Assembly (NCBI GenBank): GCA_016282145.1
Contig: JAEEJZ010000021.1
Coordinates: forward strand, 51,987-115,986
Length of the DNA: 64,000 nucleotides
Reading direction: 5' to 3'
Source: Bacteroidales bacterium
Lineage (GTDB): Bacteria > Bacteroidota > Bacteroidia > Bacteroidales > UBA932
Under the pieces are notes generated by a model. The model ran no database searches. It saw only the letters and a program-made list of their open reading frames with translations, and had not been told where the DNA came from. A program made the position numbers and the translations under genes. Positions 1 through 11,895 of the stretch are shown piece after piece. The first letter of the stretch is position 1. Every line of letters starts with the position of its first letter.

Positions 1-1
1 C

Positions 2-454
2 ATCGCCGTCACCACGCTGAACGACGGGGACATCACCCACGCGATTCCGGACAATACGGGCTACATCACCGAAGGACAGCTCTTCCTTCGCGCCGACTCC
101 GATTCCGGCTGCGTCATCGTGGACCCGTTCCGTTCGCTGAGCCGACTGAAACAACTCGTACAAGGGAAAAAGACGCGCGAGGATCACTCGCAGGTTATGA
201 ACGCCGGCGTGCGGCTCTATGCCGATGCGCAGAACGCCAAGACCAAACTCGAGAACGGATTCGACCTGTCCGACTACGACCTCCGCTGCCTCGACTACGC
301 CAAGGAATACGCCAAGCGGCTGCTTTCCATCGACGTGAACATCCGCATCGACGAGATGCTGGATACCGCCTGGGAACTGTTCGGCAAGTATTTCAGCCCT
401 GCCGAGACGGGCATTAAGCAGGCTTTAGTAGACAAATACTGGAAGGGCAAATAA
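2..454 (+). CDS. atpB: V/A-type ATP synthase subunit B, C-terminal part (5' truncated by window edge)
   Basis: Frame open from position 2 (IAVTTLNDGDITHAIPDNTGYITEGQ...DPFRSLSRLKQLVQGKKTREDH), typical V-ATPase B C-terminus; followed by D, I, K subunits. Confidence 0.93.
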   Translation: MAVTTLNDGDITHAIPDNTGYITEGQLFLRADSDSGCVIVDPFRSLSRLKQLVQGKKTREDHSQVMNAGVRLYADAQNAKTKLENGFDLSDYDLRCLDYAKEYAKRLLSIDVNIRIDEMLDTAWELFGKYFSPAETGIKQALVDKYWKGK

Positions 455-1058
455 TGGCCATCAAGTTCCAATACAACAAGACCTCGCTGACGAACCTCGG
501 GAAACAACTCAAGGTCCGGCAGAAAGCCCTTCCTACGTTGAAGAACAAGGAATCGGCACTGCGGGCGAGCGTACTGGGCGCCAAGGCCGAAGCCGAGCGC
601 TATGAACGGCAACTCGAGCAGGCGATGCAGGGTTACGACTATCTCTCCGCCCTGTGGGATGAATTCGAGCCGGACCTGATCCGCATCAGCGATGTGGAGA
701 TGGGCACGGCGAAAGTGGCGGGCGTCAATACGCCGAAGATCGTCGAGATCCGCTACGAGATCCGTCCCTTCAACACCTTCGCCAAGCCCGCCTGGTTTGC
801 CGACGGGGTGCGCATCCTCAAGGAACTGACTCAACTTGGGCTGGAGAGCGAGGTGGCGGCCGAGAAGCGCCGCATCCTCGAATTTAACCGAAAAAAGACC
901 ACCCAGAAGGTCAACCTGTACGAGAAAGTGCAGATTCCTGGCTACCAGGAAGCCATGCGTAAGATCAAACGCTATATGGAGGACGAGGAGAACCTCAGCA
1001 AGGCCTCGTCCAAGATCGTCAAAACGCGGCACGCCGCTATGGAAGAGGAGGAAATGCG

Positions 1059-1062
<4 letters not shown>
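454..1062 (+). CDS. atpD: V/A-type ATP synthase subunit D
   Basis: 202 aa, MAIKFQYNKTSLTNLGKQLKVRQKALPTLKNKESALR; overlaps end of subunit B. Confidence 0.92.
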
Positions 1063-3217
<2,155 letters not shown>

Positions 3218-3234
3218 ATCAGGCGAGGAACGAA

Positions 3235-3271
3235 AAAAGAGCGGCGGGCCGGAATGGCTCGCCGCTCTTTT
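3235..3271. terminator. Bidirectional intrinsic terminator
   Basis: AAAAGAGCGGCGGGCCGGAATGGCTCGCCGCTCTTTT between convergent atpK and the phosphoesterase gene. Confidence 0.85.
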
Positions 3272-3283
3272 ATGATTCGCTGC

Positions 3284-5749
3284 TTACCAGCTGACAGGAC
3301 GGGTGTAGGTGTTACCGAAGCGGTCGGTCACGCTGACCGTGCCGCTGTTAGGCGTGGCACCGACCTCCGTCGTGGTGCGGAAGAGCGTAAGAATCCGATC
3401 GGTATCCACGGTCTTGTACCCGCTGTAGCCTTTCATCAACTTGGAGTAAGTCTTATAATGCGTGCGCATCTCGTAGTCCGCCAGGTCATAGCGGTCCTCT
3501 GCGGTCCAGCGCTCCATCTCTACCGGCTCACCTCCATCGGGGGTAAAGACCGGCAGGCCCCATTTCTCGTCCCAGAGGAAGATATTGGCATAGACGTAAT
3601 TGTCGCCGTATGCGCCGCGAGGATAGGCGTGCATCTGATAACTCTCGTCCAACTGGGCGCCGCCCACTTTCATATAGGCCTTGCCGCTGCTGATCGTCCA
3701 GTCTTTCGACGGATAGGAAGGACGGACGCTGGTATATCCCGTACTTGCGCCAATCCAGCTGGGGCGCTCGTATTTGGTGGGATGGAAATGCCAGGTCACT
3801 TCTTCTCCGTCCACTTCCACGACGGTAAAGCCGCGCGGGGTACCGCTCGCCAGGTATTCATTGGTCCAGAGTTCTCCGGTGGAACGCGCCAGGGTATGCA
3901 CCTGTACGCGTCTGTGCCGGTGATCCTCCGGATAAATGTAATTGAAACCGACGTGCGAATGCCCGGCCCAGGCGTGAACCTCGCTGTAGTTGTTGATGAG
4001 GTCGCCGTAGTCGGGACCGTGCTTTGCGGTATTCGTACGCTCGCTGCCGCTGAGCTGCTTGAACATCGGCGAATGAGCGCAAACCATCAGTTTGGTGGAA
4101 GTCGGAATGTAGGAAAGGTCCGCGCAAAGCCACTCCCAGACATCGTCCGTGAGGCCCTGGTCGTAGGCGGTGAGTTGGCCGCCGTCGCCGCTATCCTTCT
4201 TCATGATCAGATTGTCCAGCATCACGAAATGGAACTTGCCGATGTTGAACGAGTAGTTCCGGGGGCCAAAGTAGGATTCCCAGGGAGCCGCACCGCCATC
4301 GTCATCCGCTGCGCTAGGGTCGTTGTCGTGATTGCCGATGATATTGTAGGTCGGGAATCCGGTGGTGGACAAGCCGTTGACGTAATTGGCATAGAGTTTC
4401 ATGCTCTCGTGCACGATGTCTCCAAGGCAGATGCCATATACCTGACGGCCGGAAATACCGGCTGCCACATCCTTGAGTTCCTGGTAAAGGTCCTCGCAGA
4501 TTTCCAGCGATTTGAAAGCCGTCTTGTCCAGATTCCAAGTATTGGAACGGGGCTGCGGGTCCGCAGTAATCAGGAGCGTATAGCGGTCCGGATTCGCCAC
4601 GGCGTTCAGGGTAAAGGTTCCCATATCGTACACGCCGTCCGCAGGGCTCACCGACGAAAGCAGTTTGTAGAACTTCGGCAGACCAGCCTGCACGGGAGGC
4701 ATATAGCCGGACGGGGTGCTCACATAGATGAACTTTGTTTTGGCGGGATCGCTCTGAAGGTAGAAGGTCCCGTCGTGGAAGGTCCGCACGCAGTGCAGCC
4801 CGTCGCTCACGACAACGCCCTCCAGACCGTTTCCTTCACTGTCCGCCACCCGGCCCGTCACATTGTACGGGTCCAGGAGGAGTTTGTCCACATCCACCTC
4901 GGCAAGGCCGAATTCCACGGGGGTAATGGACGGAGCAAAGGTAAACTCGGGCATCCAGTAAAGTTTGCCCGCCTCCAGGGTAATGGCAGAGGTGCGGGTC
5001 ATCGTGAGTTTCGCGTCGCCGTCATCCAGCAGGTTGACGTGGAATCCCTGGGCATATTCTCTCGCAGGAACCGTGAAAATCAGTTCCACCGCTTCCGTAT
5101 CGGAAAGCGTCTCCTCGGGTTGCACCAGGATCCAGGTATTACCGTACGCAGGATCGGCCGGCGTCAGCGTGGCATTGGCGTAATCCACGTTGAATGTACC
5201 GCAAATCTGCTCGCCGTCGTTCCCGTAGAAGAACGCGACATCCAGCAGCGAAGGCGCGCCGGCAACGGCGGACTTCAGGACCTTGATGCCCACGAAGGCG
5301 CAGAGGTGCTGCATCGTGCCACCCTCGGAAACGGAGGTGAGCTGCGCCACCATCGGGGCCGTATCGGTGGAAATCCCACAAGGGGTAAATCCCTGCACGG
5401 AAGGCAGCCATATCGTGGATTCCGTACTGTAGCGAACGCTGGGGTACAGCAGGTTGTAAGGCGCCTCAAAGTCGCCGCTGAAGTAGAATTTGGCCGTCTT
5501 GCAATCCTCCGGGACATTGGAGAGTTCTTCGGAGCAAACGCCGTTCAGCGCAAGTTGGTCTCCGTTTTTCCAGTAGGTGGGGCGAACACCATCAACGGAG
5601 GGTCCGATGTAGGTTTTCGATATCCCCGGCATCCCCACTTCGATGACCAGTTCGCCTTCCTTCGGTTCCTCGACAGGATTCACCTGACAACCCGCTACAG
5701 CGAATAGCGCCAGGGCAATGATTGAAAAATATCTTTTCATTGTTTTCAT
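3284..5749 (-). CDS. Lipoprotein: N-terminal fimbrillin-like module + calcineurin-like phosphoesterase (MetallophosN / Metallophos / MetallophosC architecture)
   Basis: 821 aa; lipobox AVAGC; TLLITADPQPR, GDIVHE, GNHDND, CAHSPMF, WAGHSH motifs; C-term GTVSVTDRFGNTYTRPVSW. Confidence 0.88.
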   Translation of the reverse strand: MKTMKRYFSIIALALFAVAGCQVNPVEEPKEGELVIEVGMPGISKTYIGPSVDGVRPTYWKNGDQLALNGVCSEELSNVPEDCKTAKFYFSGDFEAPYNLLYPSVRYSTESTIWLPSVQGFTPCGISTDTAPMVAQLTSVSEGGTMQHLCAFVGIKVLKSAVAGAPSLLDVAFFYGNDGEQICGTFNVDYANATLTPADPAYGNTWILVQPEETLSDTEAVELIFTVPAREYAQGFHVNLLDDGDAKLTMTRTSAITLEAGKLYWMPEFTFAPSITPVEFGLAEVDVDKLLLDPYNVTGRVADSEGNGLEGVVVSDGLHCVRTFHDGTFYLQSDPAKTKFIYVSTPSGYMPPVQAGLPKFYKLLSSVSPADGVYDMGTFTLNAVANPDRYTLLITADPQPRSNTWNLDKTAFKSLEICEDLYQELKDVAAGISGRQVYGICLGDIVHESMKLYANYVNGLSTTGFPTYNIIGNHDNDPSAADDDGGAAPWESYFGPRNYSFNIGKFHFVMLDNLIMKKDSGDGGQLTAYDQGLTDDVWEWLCADLSYIPTSTKLMVCAHSPMFKQLSGSERTNTAKHGPDYGDLINNYSEVHAWAGHSHVGFNYIYPEDHRHRRVQVHTLARSTGELWTNEYLASGTPRGFTVVEVDGEEVTWHFHPTKYERPSWIGASTGYTSVRPSYPSKDWTISSGKAYMKVGGAQLDESYQMHAYPRGAYGDNYVYANIFLWDEKWGLPVFTPDGGEPVEMERWTAEDRYDLADYEMRTHYKTYSKLMKGYSGYKTVDTDRILTLFRTTTEVGATPNSGTVSVTDRFGNTYTRPVSW

Positions 5750-5777
5750 CTTTCGATTATTAAGTCAGCAATCTGCA

Positions 5778-8700
5778 TCAAAGATCTGCGACATTGCCGC
5801 CACCATCGGTAAAGGACCCCGTACCAGCGATATTGGCTGGCGCATCGTTGATGGTCGGTTTGTAATGGCAGTTCCGGATGATGTTGCCTGATTCGGAGAT
5901 ACCGACGACGGCGCCACCGGCTACATTTTCTCCCGTCATCTCGAAGGCCGTGGCATAACTGGCACAACCATCCACCACACTATTATCCATTTTAGCCACG
6001 ATTCCGCCAATTCCCGTACCCACGGCATTATTGGCATGTAGAGTTGCCCCCTCAAACGCACAGGAAAGAATGTTACAGTTCTGAGCCTGTCCAAGAATAC
6101 CGGCAGCATAATGACATGCGCTGACACTAATCGACTGCTTGACCGTACAAGAGGAAATATTCACATACTTTGCATAGGCAACGGCACCGGCCACCCATCC
6201 TCGCTGAGAGCGGATTGATGCAGCATCTACGATACAGCCATTATCCCCGCCAATGATAAGCGGGCTCATCTCTGTGCCTTCAGCAAATCCTGCGATTCCT
6301 CCGGCATAGGGCGTTTCTTTATACCCGTCACTATTGTTATTGTCGATATTGAATACATTGCCGGTATTCTTACAATTCAAGATAGAGGACGCGCCTGTCA
6401 CATACGCAACAATACCGCCCACATAACTCGCTGTATTATTATGCCTGATATCATTCCCACCATGAACATAACCGGCATTGGCACATCCATCAATAACGAC
6501 GTCAGCACCCTTGGCCATGATACCTCCGGCATAAGAATCCGTAAATTTCCCCTCGTCTTTCTCCGCGGTACCACCACTGTTTCCTTTGTCAAAGAACACC
6601 TCCCCGACATTGGTACAATCCAAAAGGGAAACTTTCTTCCCGGCAGCGTGACTTCCGATAACACCGCCAACGCCTCCGTCAATCGTGGCATCAGTAAGGA
6701 GATAATTGAGCTTATAATCTATATAACCGGCATTCGTACATTCAGAAAGGGTAACATCTGTTTCGGCATAGCCTAAAATACCACCGATAAAATTACCGGT
6801 GCCCGGGCCTACCCGGAAATACACTTGTCCTTCTGTTCCGGTGGTGTGCGCATTCTCGCAACCGGACAATGTCAAGGCCGATTTTCCGCTAACCGATCCG
6901 ACAATTCCGCCTAAATAAGCTTTACCGATGGCATTGTCAGCTGAATTCCAACGGAAATAGACCGTCCCCAGATTCTTGACATTATAGATGGAAGCTTCGG
7001 TGTCTCCCACGATTCCGCCCAATGCATAACCAAGAAATTGATTCGAGAAATTAGGAGAGAAATACACCTGCCCGTGATTTGTGATATTCTTGCTTTCACC
7101 ACCATCAATTTCAGCATAGTTCAGTCCAATGACTCCCCCTATCCGGACCTGACTGGATGTTCCATCCTCCATGGAAGAAATTTCTATATTCGCGGTATTA
7201 TGAACATCCGTCACCAAGGCGGTTGCCGTATTCTGCCCGATGATGCCACCCAGACTAACGACGCGACCCGCCTTGATCGCTTGCCCGCTGCTCATTTGAC
7301 TGACCGCCGCATTGTTTGTGCAGGAAGTGACAGTTCCGTCATTGTACCCGACTATACCGCCCATATCCTGGATCCTTGGATTGGAACGGTGTTCTACTGT
7401 TCCGTTGTTCTCACACCCTTCAATGCTGCCCTCTTTCGCACATTTTCCAACGATTCCGCCGGACTTAATATATCGGCCGGTTGCATCACCGCCCCTGAAA
7501 ATGGAAACGGCAATGGTAGCCGAGTTCTTACAATCATATACAACACCTTTATATAACTCTCCGACCAGACCGCCAATAGCGGAATGGTGAGCAATCGTCG
7601 ATTTGGAGACAATCGTACCACTGAGCCCGTCATATGCGCTGGGAACCGCCTCGTGGTCAGCTGTAGCGTTGGCTGCGAACAGGGTTGCTCCACCGTTGAC
7701 ATGTCCCGCTATACCGCCAATAATGGTGTAGGGGTTGCTCTTGTCGGAAGAAGTAATCCTGGCTGCATTGGAAATAGCTCCTCTGAAATAGGAGTCCTTG
7801 ATGATTCCTTCATTGGTAAAGCGGCCGACAATACCTCCGATGATGAGTTTACCTGTTCCCTTGAAGTCAGCCGGAGTGGAAATCAAACCGGAATACTCAC
7901 AGTTCTGGAGTGTACCGACTGTAACCCGTCCGGCCAAACCACCCACTGTGGTCATAGCGGTGACGTCTGAAACCGGAGCAAGCGTAACATCCGCAGCAGA
8001 ATTCACATTATCCAACAGACCTTTGTGGTATCCAACGACTGCGGCAGCATACAACTCAACTGATTTTCTATGAGTAAATGTAAAGGAACAAGTATTATCC
8101 AGCGTCAGATCCTGCACCTTACCGGAACTGCCGATGGCCTTAAAGAGCGATACAGTACTCGCCAGTCCGCTGATGGTCTTGCCATTCCCATTGAGAAGAC
8201 CGTCAAAATAATAATCTTCAGTATCGTTGTATTCCGCTTTCTTCATACCGATACCGCCGGTGGCGTTGAAGGCAGCTGACGACTCAGCATCGAACTCGAT
8301 ATCTGCAGTCAGCGTAGCGATTGTATTGGCGCTGACTGCCTTGCTGTTGTAATTCTGCGCAAAGGCTATCAGGTCCGCGGCCGAGGAGATCTGCACGCCA
8401 AGCTCGGTGCCCGTAGGGATAAATTCGAACTCAGGCATGACATAGAGGTGTCCGGCCTCGACGGTAAAGGACACATCCTTGGAGAGTTCCATATAATGGC
8501 CTGCCACATCCACCACCTTGATGGAGAATCCGGAGTCATAGGTCCCCGCAGGAATCACCAGCACAATGGGCAACGGCTCGGAGCCCGGCGTATGTTTGAC
8601 ATTGATGACAAGGCTCTTGTCCGCCTCGGCGTCGGAAGCGCCGGTGAGCGTTGCGTTAGCATAGTCGATGGTAAAATCACCGCAGACCTGCTCCCCGGCA

Positions 8701-9233
8701 TTACCGGTAAAGGTAATGGTGGCAACGCGGTCGGTATCTGGCGACGTACCTGCGGCACGCTTGATGGGAAGCTTGATCATCGCACAAAGCGGAGCAAGCG
8801 TAGCCCCGGAGGCATCCTCGGTATAGGCGGCCATCGGATAGGCACCACTGGCAAAGCCGTCCGCTTCGTATTCCTGCGTATCCGGCAGCGTAATGGTGCT
8901 TTCGTCCTTGTACATCACCGACGGATAGAGCACATTGCAGGGCTTTGTGTAATATTCGGTGAAATCGAAGACGGCAGTAACACCGCCGGCCGCTTCTTCA
9001 GTCAGGGGTTCGGATGCAAGGCCATTGATGGCAATGCAGTCCCCCGCCGCCCAGAAAATCTTGCGTTTGGCATTTTCTGCCGGGCCCAGCGTGGTCTTTA
9101 CATCGGAGAGACCGACACCGAACTGTGCAACGATCTTTCCGCCCTGTCCGGACTCAGAAGTTCCGGTCTCTTCCTTCGCGCAAGCCGCGAGCACTCCCGC
9201 TGCGGCGAGCAAAATGAAAAATCTGAACTTCAT
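5778..9233 (-). CDS. GLUG-repeat (beta-helix) surface lipoprotein with N-terminal fimbrillin-like module
   Basis: ORF track starts at a GTG (9245); ATG at 9233 gives MKFRFFILLAAAGVLAAC lipoprotein signal; many GGIVG...NC..G.V repeats. Confidence 0.85.
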   Translation of the reverse strand: MKFRFFILLAAAGVLAACAKEETGTSESGQGGKIVAQFGVGLSDVKTTLGPAENAKRKIFWAAGDCIAINGLASEPLTEEAAGGVTAVFDFTEYYTKPCNVLYPSVMYKDESTITLPDTQEYEADGFASGAYPMAAYTEDASGATLAPLCAMIKLPIKRAAGTSPDTDRVATITFTGNAGEQVCGDFTIDYANATLTGASDAEADKSLVINVKHTPGSEPLPIVLVIPAGTYDSGFSIKVVDVAGHYMELSKDVSFTVEAGHLYVMPEFEFIPTGTELGVQISSAADLIAFAQNYNSKAVSANTIATLTADIEFDAESSAAFNATGGIGMKKAEYNDTEDYYFDGLLNGNGKTISGLASTVSLFKAIGSSGKVQDLTLDNTCSFTFTHRKSVELYAAAVVGYHKGLLDNVNSAADVTLAPVSDVTAMTTVGGLAGRVTVGTLQNCEYSGLISTPADFKGTGKLIIGGIVGRFTNEGIIKDSYFRGAISNAARITSSDKSNPYTIIGGIAGHVNGGATLFAANATADHEAVPSAYDGLSGTIVSKSTIAHHSAIGGLVGELYKGVVYDCKNSATIAVSIFRGGDATGRYIKSGGIVGKCAKEGSIEGCENNGTVEHRSNPRIQDMGGIVGYNDGTVTSCTNNAAVSQMSSGQAIKAGRVVSLGGIIGQNTATALVTDVHNTANIEISSMEDGTSSQVRIGGVIGLNYAEIDGGESKNITNHGQVYFSPNFSNQFLGYALGGIVGDTEASIYNVKNLGTVYFRWNSADNAIGKAYLGGIVGSVSGKSALTLSGCENAHTTGTEGQVYFRVGPGTGNFIGGILGYAETDVTLSECTNAGYIDYKLNYLLTDATIDGGVGGVIGSHAAGKKVSLLDCTNVGEVFFDKGNSGGTAEKDEGKFTDSYAGGIMAKGADVVIDGCANAGYVHGGNDIRHNNTASYVGGIVAYVTGASSILNCKNTGNVFNIDNNNSDGYKETPYAGGIAGFAEGTEMSPLIIGGDNGCIVDAASIRSQRGWVAGAVAYAKYVNISSCTVKQSISVSACHYAAGILGQAQNCNILSCAFEGATLHANNAVGTGIGGIVAKMDNSVVDGCASYATAFEMTGENVAGGAVVGISESGNIIRNCHYKPTINDAPANIAGTGSFTDGGGNVADL

Positions 9234-9234
9234 A

Positions 9235-9357
9235 CTACCATTCACTTACATTTTCTTCATAAACATCAGGCGTGGTCACTCCACCGCTCTGATCCAGGAG
9301 TGCCTCCTGGGGGATAATGCAAAAAAGCATATCCGGGGATTGATAATCAGTTTTCAT
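9235..9357 (-). CDS. Small ORF, 40 aa: MKTDYQSPDMLFCIIPQEALLDQSGGVTTPDVYEENVSEW (not in supplied ORF track)
   Basis: ATG to TAG open frame filling the gap between two lipoprotein genes; stop TAG lies 1 nt before the ATG at 9233. Confidence 0.55.
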   Translation of the reverse strand: MKTDYQSPDMLFCIIPQEALLDQSGGVTTPDVYEENVSEW

Positions 9358-9376
9358 TATTGAGTGGTCTAAAAAA

Positions 9377-11887
9377 TTACCATTGTACAGTCCTGCTATA
9401 AGTATTTCCGAAGCGGTCGGTCACTGATACGGTTCCGCGATTGGGCGTAGCCGTTGCCGGTGCACGGAACATCGTGGCGATTTCACCCACTTCACTGGCC
9501 GGATAGCCGTCATCGCCGGTGAGGAAACCGACATTCGCCTTATAGTGGGACTTGATCTCAGTGTTCGCGAGATCGTATATCTTTTCTACATCTTCAACAT
9601 AGTCCCCCCCTACATCGTGAAGCAGGGTCATTTGCACGGGCGTACCGCCTTCCGGGGTCCAAACGGGCAATTCCCATTTGCTGTCCCAGAGGAACACATT
9701 GGCATAGACATAGCCGTCCCCATACGCACCGCGCGGGTAGACGTGCAGTTGATAATCCTCCGTCAAGGCACCGCTGCCATCCTTCATGACCGCCACGCCG
9801 CTGCTGTTATAGTCCCAGTCGCGCCGGTTATAAGCCGGAGGGCCGGCAAGACAGATTTTGGAAGTGACACCGACAAAATCACCGGTCTGGCGGGTAAGCG
9901 GATGGAAGCGCCAACTGATTTCGCCGTTATTCACTTCCACAATCGTAAAACCGCGAGGGGTTCCGGCCGCAAGGTACTCATTGGTCCAGAGTTCCCCGGT
10001 GGAACGCGCCAGGGTATGCACCTGCACCCTCTTGTGGCGATGATTGTCGGGATAATTATAATTGAAGCCTACGTGCGTATGGCCCGCCCAGGCGTGAACC
10101 TCCGCATAGTCGTTGAGAAGGTCTCCGTAATCCGGACCGTGCAGGGCCGTATTGGAGCGCTCGCTTCCGTTGATGTACTTGAACATCGGAGAATGAGCGC
10201 AGACCATCAGTTTGGTACTCGTCGGAATATAGGACAAATCCGCCTGCAACCAGGCCCAGATCTTATCCGTCAGGCCCTGGTCAAAACCCGTGAGCTTGTT
10301 ACTGTTATCCGGGTTCGGCTTCATGATCAGATTATCCAGCATCACATAGTGGATGCCGCCGATGTTGAAGGAATAGTTTCTGGGGCCATAGTACGACTCA
10401 AAGGGCTCGGCTCCGGCATCATCGTCCGCCGCAGAGGGATTATTGTCGTGGTTGCCGATGATATTATAGGTAGGATAGCCGAGCCGTGCCAAACCCGTGT
10501 TGTAATTGTCAAACAGGGACATCTTTTCGTGTACAATGTCACCCAGGCAAATCCCATAAACCTGCCGGCCGGAAATTCCGGCTGCCACATCAGCGAGTTC
10601 ATCGTACAGGTCTTCACAGACATCCAGCGACTTGAAAGCGATGCGGTCATTGTTCCAGTCATCATACTTCCGCGGCTGCGGATCCGCCGTAATCAGCAGG
10701 GTATAGCGGTTGGGATTCTCCACCGGCGTCAATACAAAGTCGCCAAAGTCATATACACCGCCCGAAGGAGTGATATCGGCCTTGGCCTTGTAGAACTTCG
10801 GGATGCCGTTTACCACCTGCGGCATGTAGCCGGAAGGGGTGCTCAAATAGACAAACTTCACATCCGCAACGACACTCTCCATGTAGAAACTGCCGTCGAA
10901 CATCGTCCGGACGCACTGCGTGCCGTCGGAAACCACGACCCCTTCCAGTCCGCTGCCGGCGTTATCCACCACGCGACCGGTAATGTTGAAGCCGTCCGGC
11001 TCCAGCACCTCCTCTTCAATGGCTTCAATCTCGAAACTCGTCGCGATGGACGAAGGAACGAAAGTGAAAGCGGTCATCTTCTTCAGGCTGCCAGCATCCA
11101 GCGTAGAGGCTGTACTTTTCACCTTGGTCATCGTCCGGTGCTGATTATCCTCGAGGACAACGCGGAAGCCGCTCGCATACTCCCCTGCAGGGACGACGAG
11201 ATAGAGTTCCAGCGGAGTCCCGCTGACCAGCGGCTGCGCCACGTTCAGCACCAACTCCCTTCCCTCTCCGGACTCAGCGGCCGGAGAGAGGGAGGGAACG
11301 GTATAGTCGATGCTGAAATCGCCGCAGACCTGTTCGTCCGCATTCCCATAGAACTTCACGGTGGAAAGCGACGATGCGCTCACGCCGGCATCCTTGCTGA
11401 CCGAGAGTTGCAGCACGGCGCAAAGGTGCCCGAGCGAAATCTTTCCGGAGACAGATTCCACATAAGCGGCAAGGGGCTCCGAATTACTTGCGAAAGAACC
11501 TGCGGCGTACGCCTGCTCTGCCGGAAGGGTGATGGTCGATGCATTCTTCCAGAAAGAGGCCGGATACAAAAGGTTGAAAGGAGGGTTGTGCACGCCAGGG
11601 AAGATGAAGGACGCAGAAGAGGCCTCCTCCCCGACGCCGGATAGCGGATAGGATGCGGTACCGTCCAGGGACAGGCAGTCCCCGTCGCACCAATAAATCT
11701 TCCGCTTTCCGTCTACAGACGGTCCCATAACCGTCTTTCCGCCCGCATCCTGAAGACTTACATCCAGGGTGGTCACACCCTCGGAAAGTCCGTCAATCAT
11801 ACCCGACTCCGGCTCTTCCACCGAACAGGCAAAAGCCAGGGTGGAGAGCAGGAGTACAGGAATACGCCACAAATTTCGCATACACAT
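9377..11887 (-). CDS. Lipoprotein: N-terminal fimbrillin-like module + calcineurin-like phosphoesterase
   Basis: 836 aa; LAFAC lipobox; ADPQPR, GDIVHE, GNHDNN, CAHSPMF, WAGHTH; ends GTVSVTDRFGNTYSRTVQW; clear paralogue of 3284..5749. Start may be the internal Met at 11881. Confidence 0.87.
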   Translation of the reverse strand: MCMRNLWRIPVLLLSTLAFACSVEEPESGMIDGLSEGVTTLDVSLQDAGGKTVMGPSVDGKRKIYWCDGDCLSLDGTASYPLSGVGEEASSASFIFPGVHNPPFNLLYPASFWKNASTITLPAEQAYAAGSFASNSEPLAAYVESVSGKISLGHLCAVLQLSVSKDAGVSASSLSTVKFYGNADEQVCGDFSIDYTVPSLSPAAESGEGRELVLNVAQPLVSGTPLELYLVVPAGEYASGFRVVLEDNQHRTMTKVKSTASTLDAGSLKKMTAFTFVPSSIATSFEIEAIEEEVLEPDGFNITGRVVDNAGSGLEGVVVSDGTQCVRTMFDGSFYMESVVADVKFVYLSTPSGYMPQVVNGIPKFYKAKADITPSGGVYDFGDFVLTPVENPNRYTLLITADPQPRKYDDWNNDRIAFKSLDVCEDLYDELADVAAGISGRQVYGICLGDIVHEKMSLFDNYNTGLARLGYPTYNIIGNHDNNPSAADDDAGAEPFESYYGPRNYSFNIGGIHYVMLDNLIMKPNPDNSNKLTGFDQGLTDKIWAWLQADLSYIPTSTKLMVCAHSPMFKYINGSERSNTALHGPDYGDLLNDYAEVHAWAGHTHVGFNYNYPDNHRHKRVQVHTLARSTGELWTNEYLAAGTPRGFTIVEVNNGEISWRFHPLTRQTGDFVGVTSKICLAGPPAYNRRDWDYNSSGVAVMKDGSGALTEDYQLHVYPRGAYGDGYVYANVFLWDSKWELPVWTPEGGTPVQMTLLHDVGGDYVEDVEKIYDLANTEIKSHYKANVGFLTGDDGYPASEVGEIATMFRAPATATPNRGTVSVTDRFGNTYSRTVQW

Positions 11888-11895
11888 ATCAAAGA

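Noticed and set aside
3254-5707. 817-aa plus-strand ORF opposite the 821-aa phosphoesterase
   Set aside because: Antisense shadow caused by codon bias in high-GC DNA; no recognisable motifs
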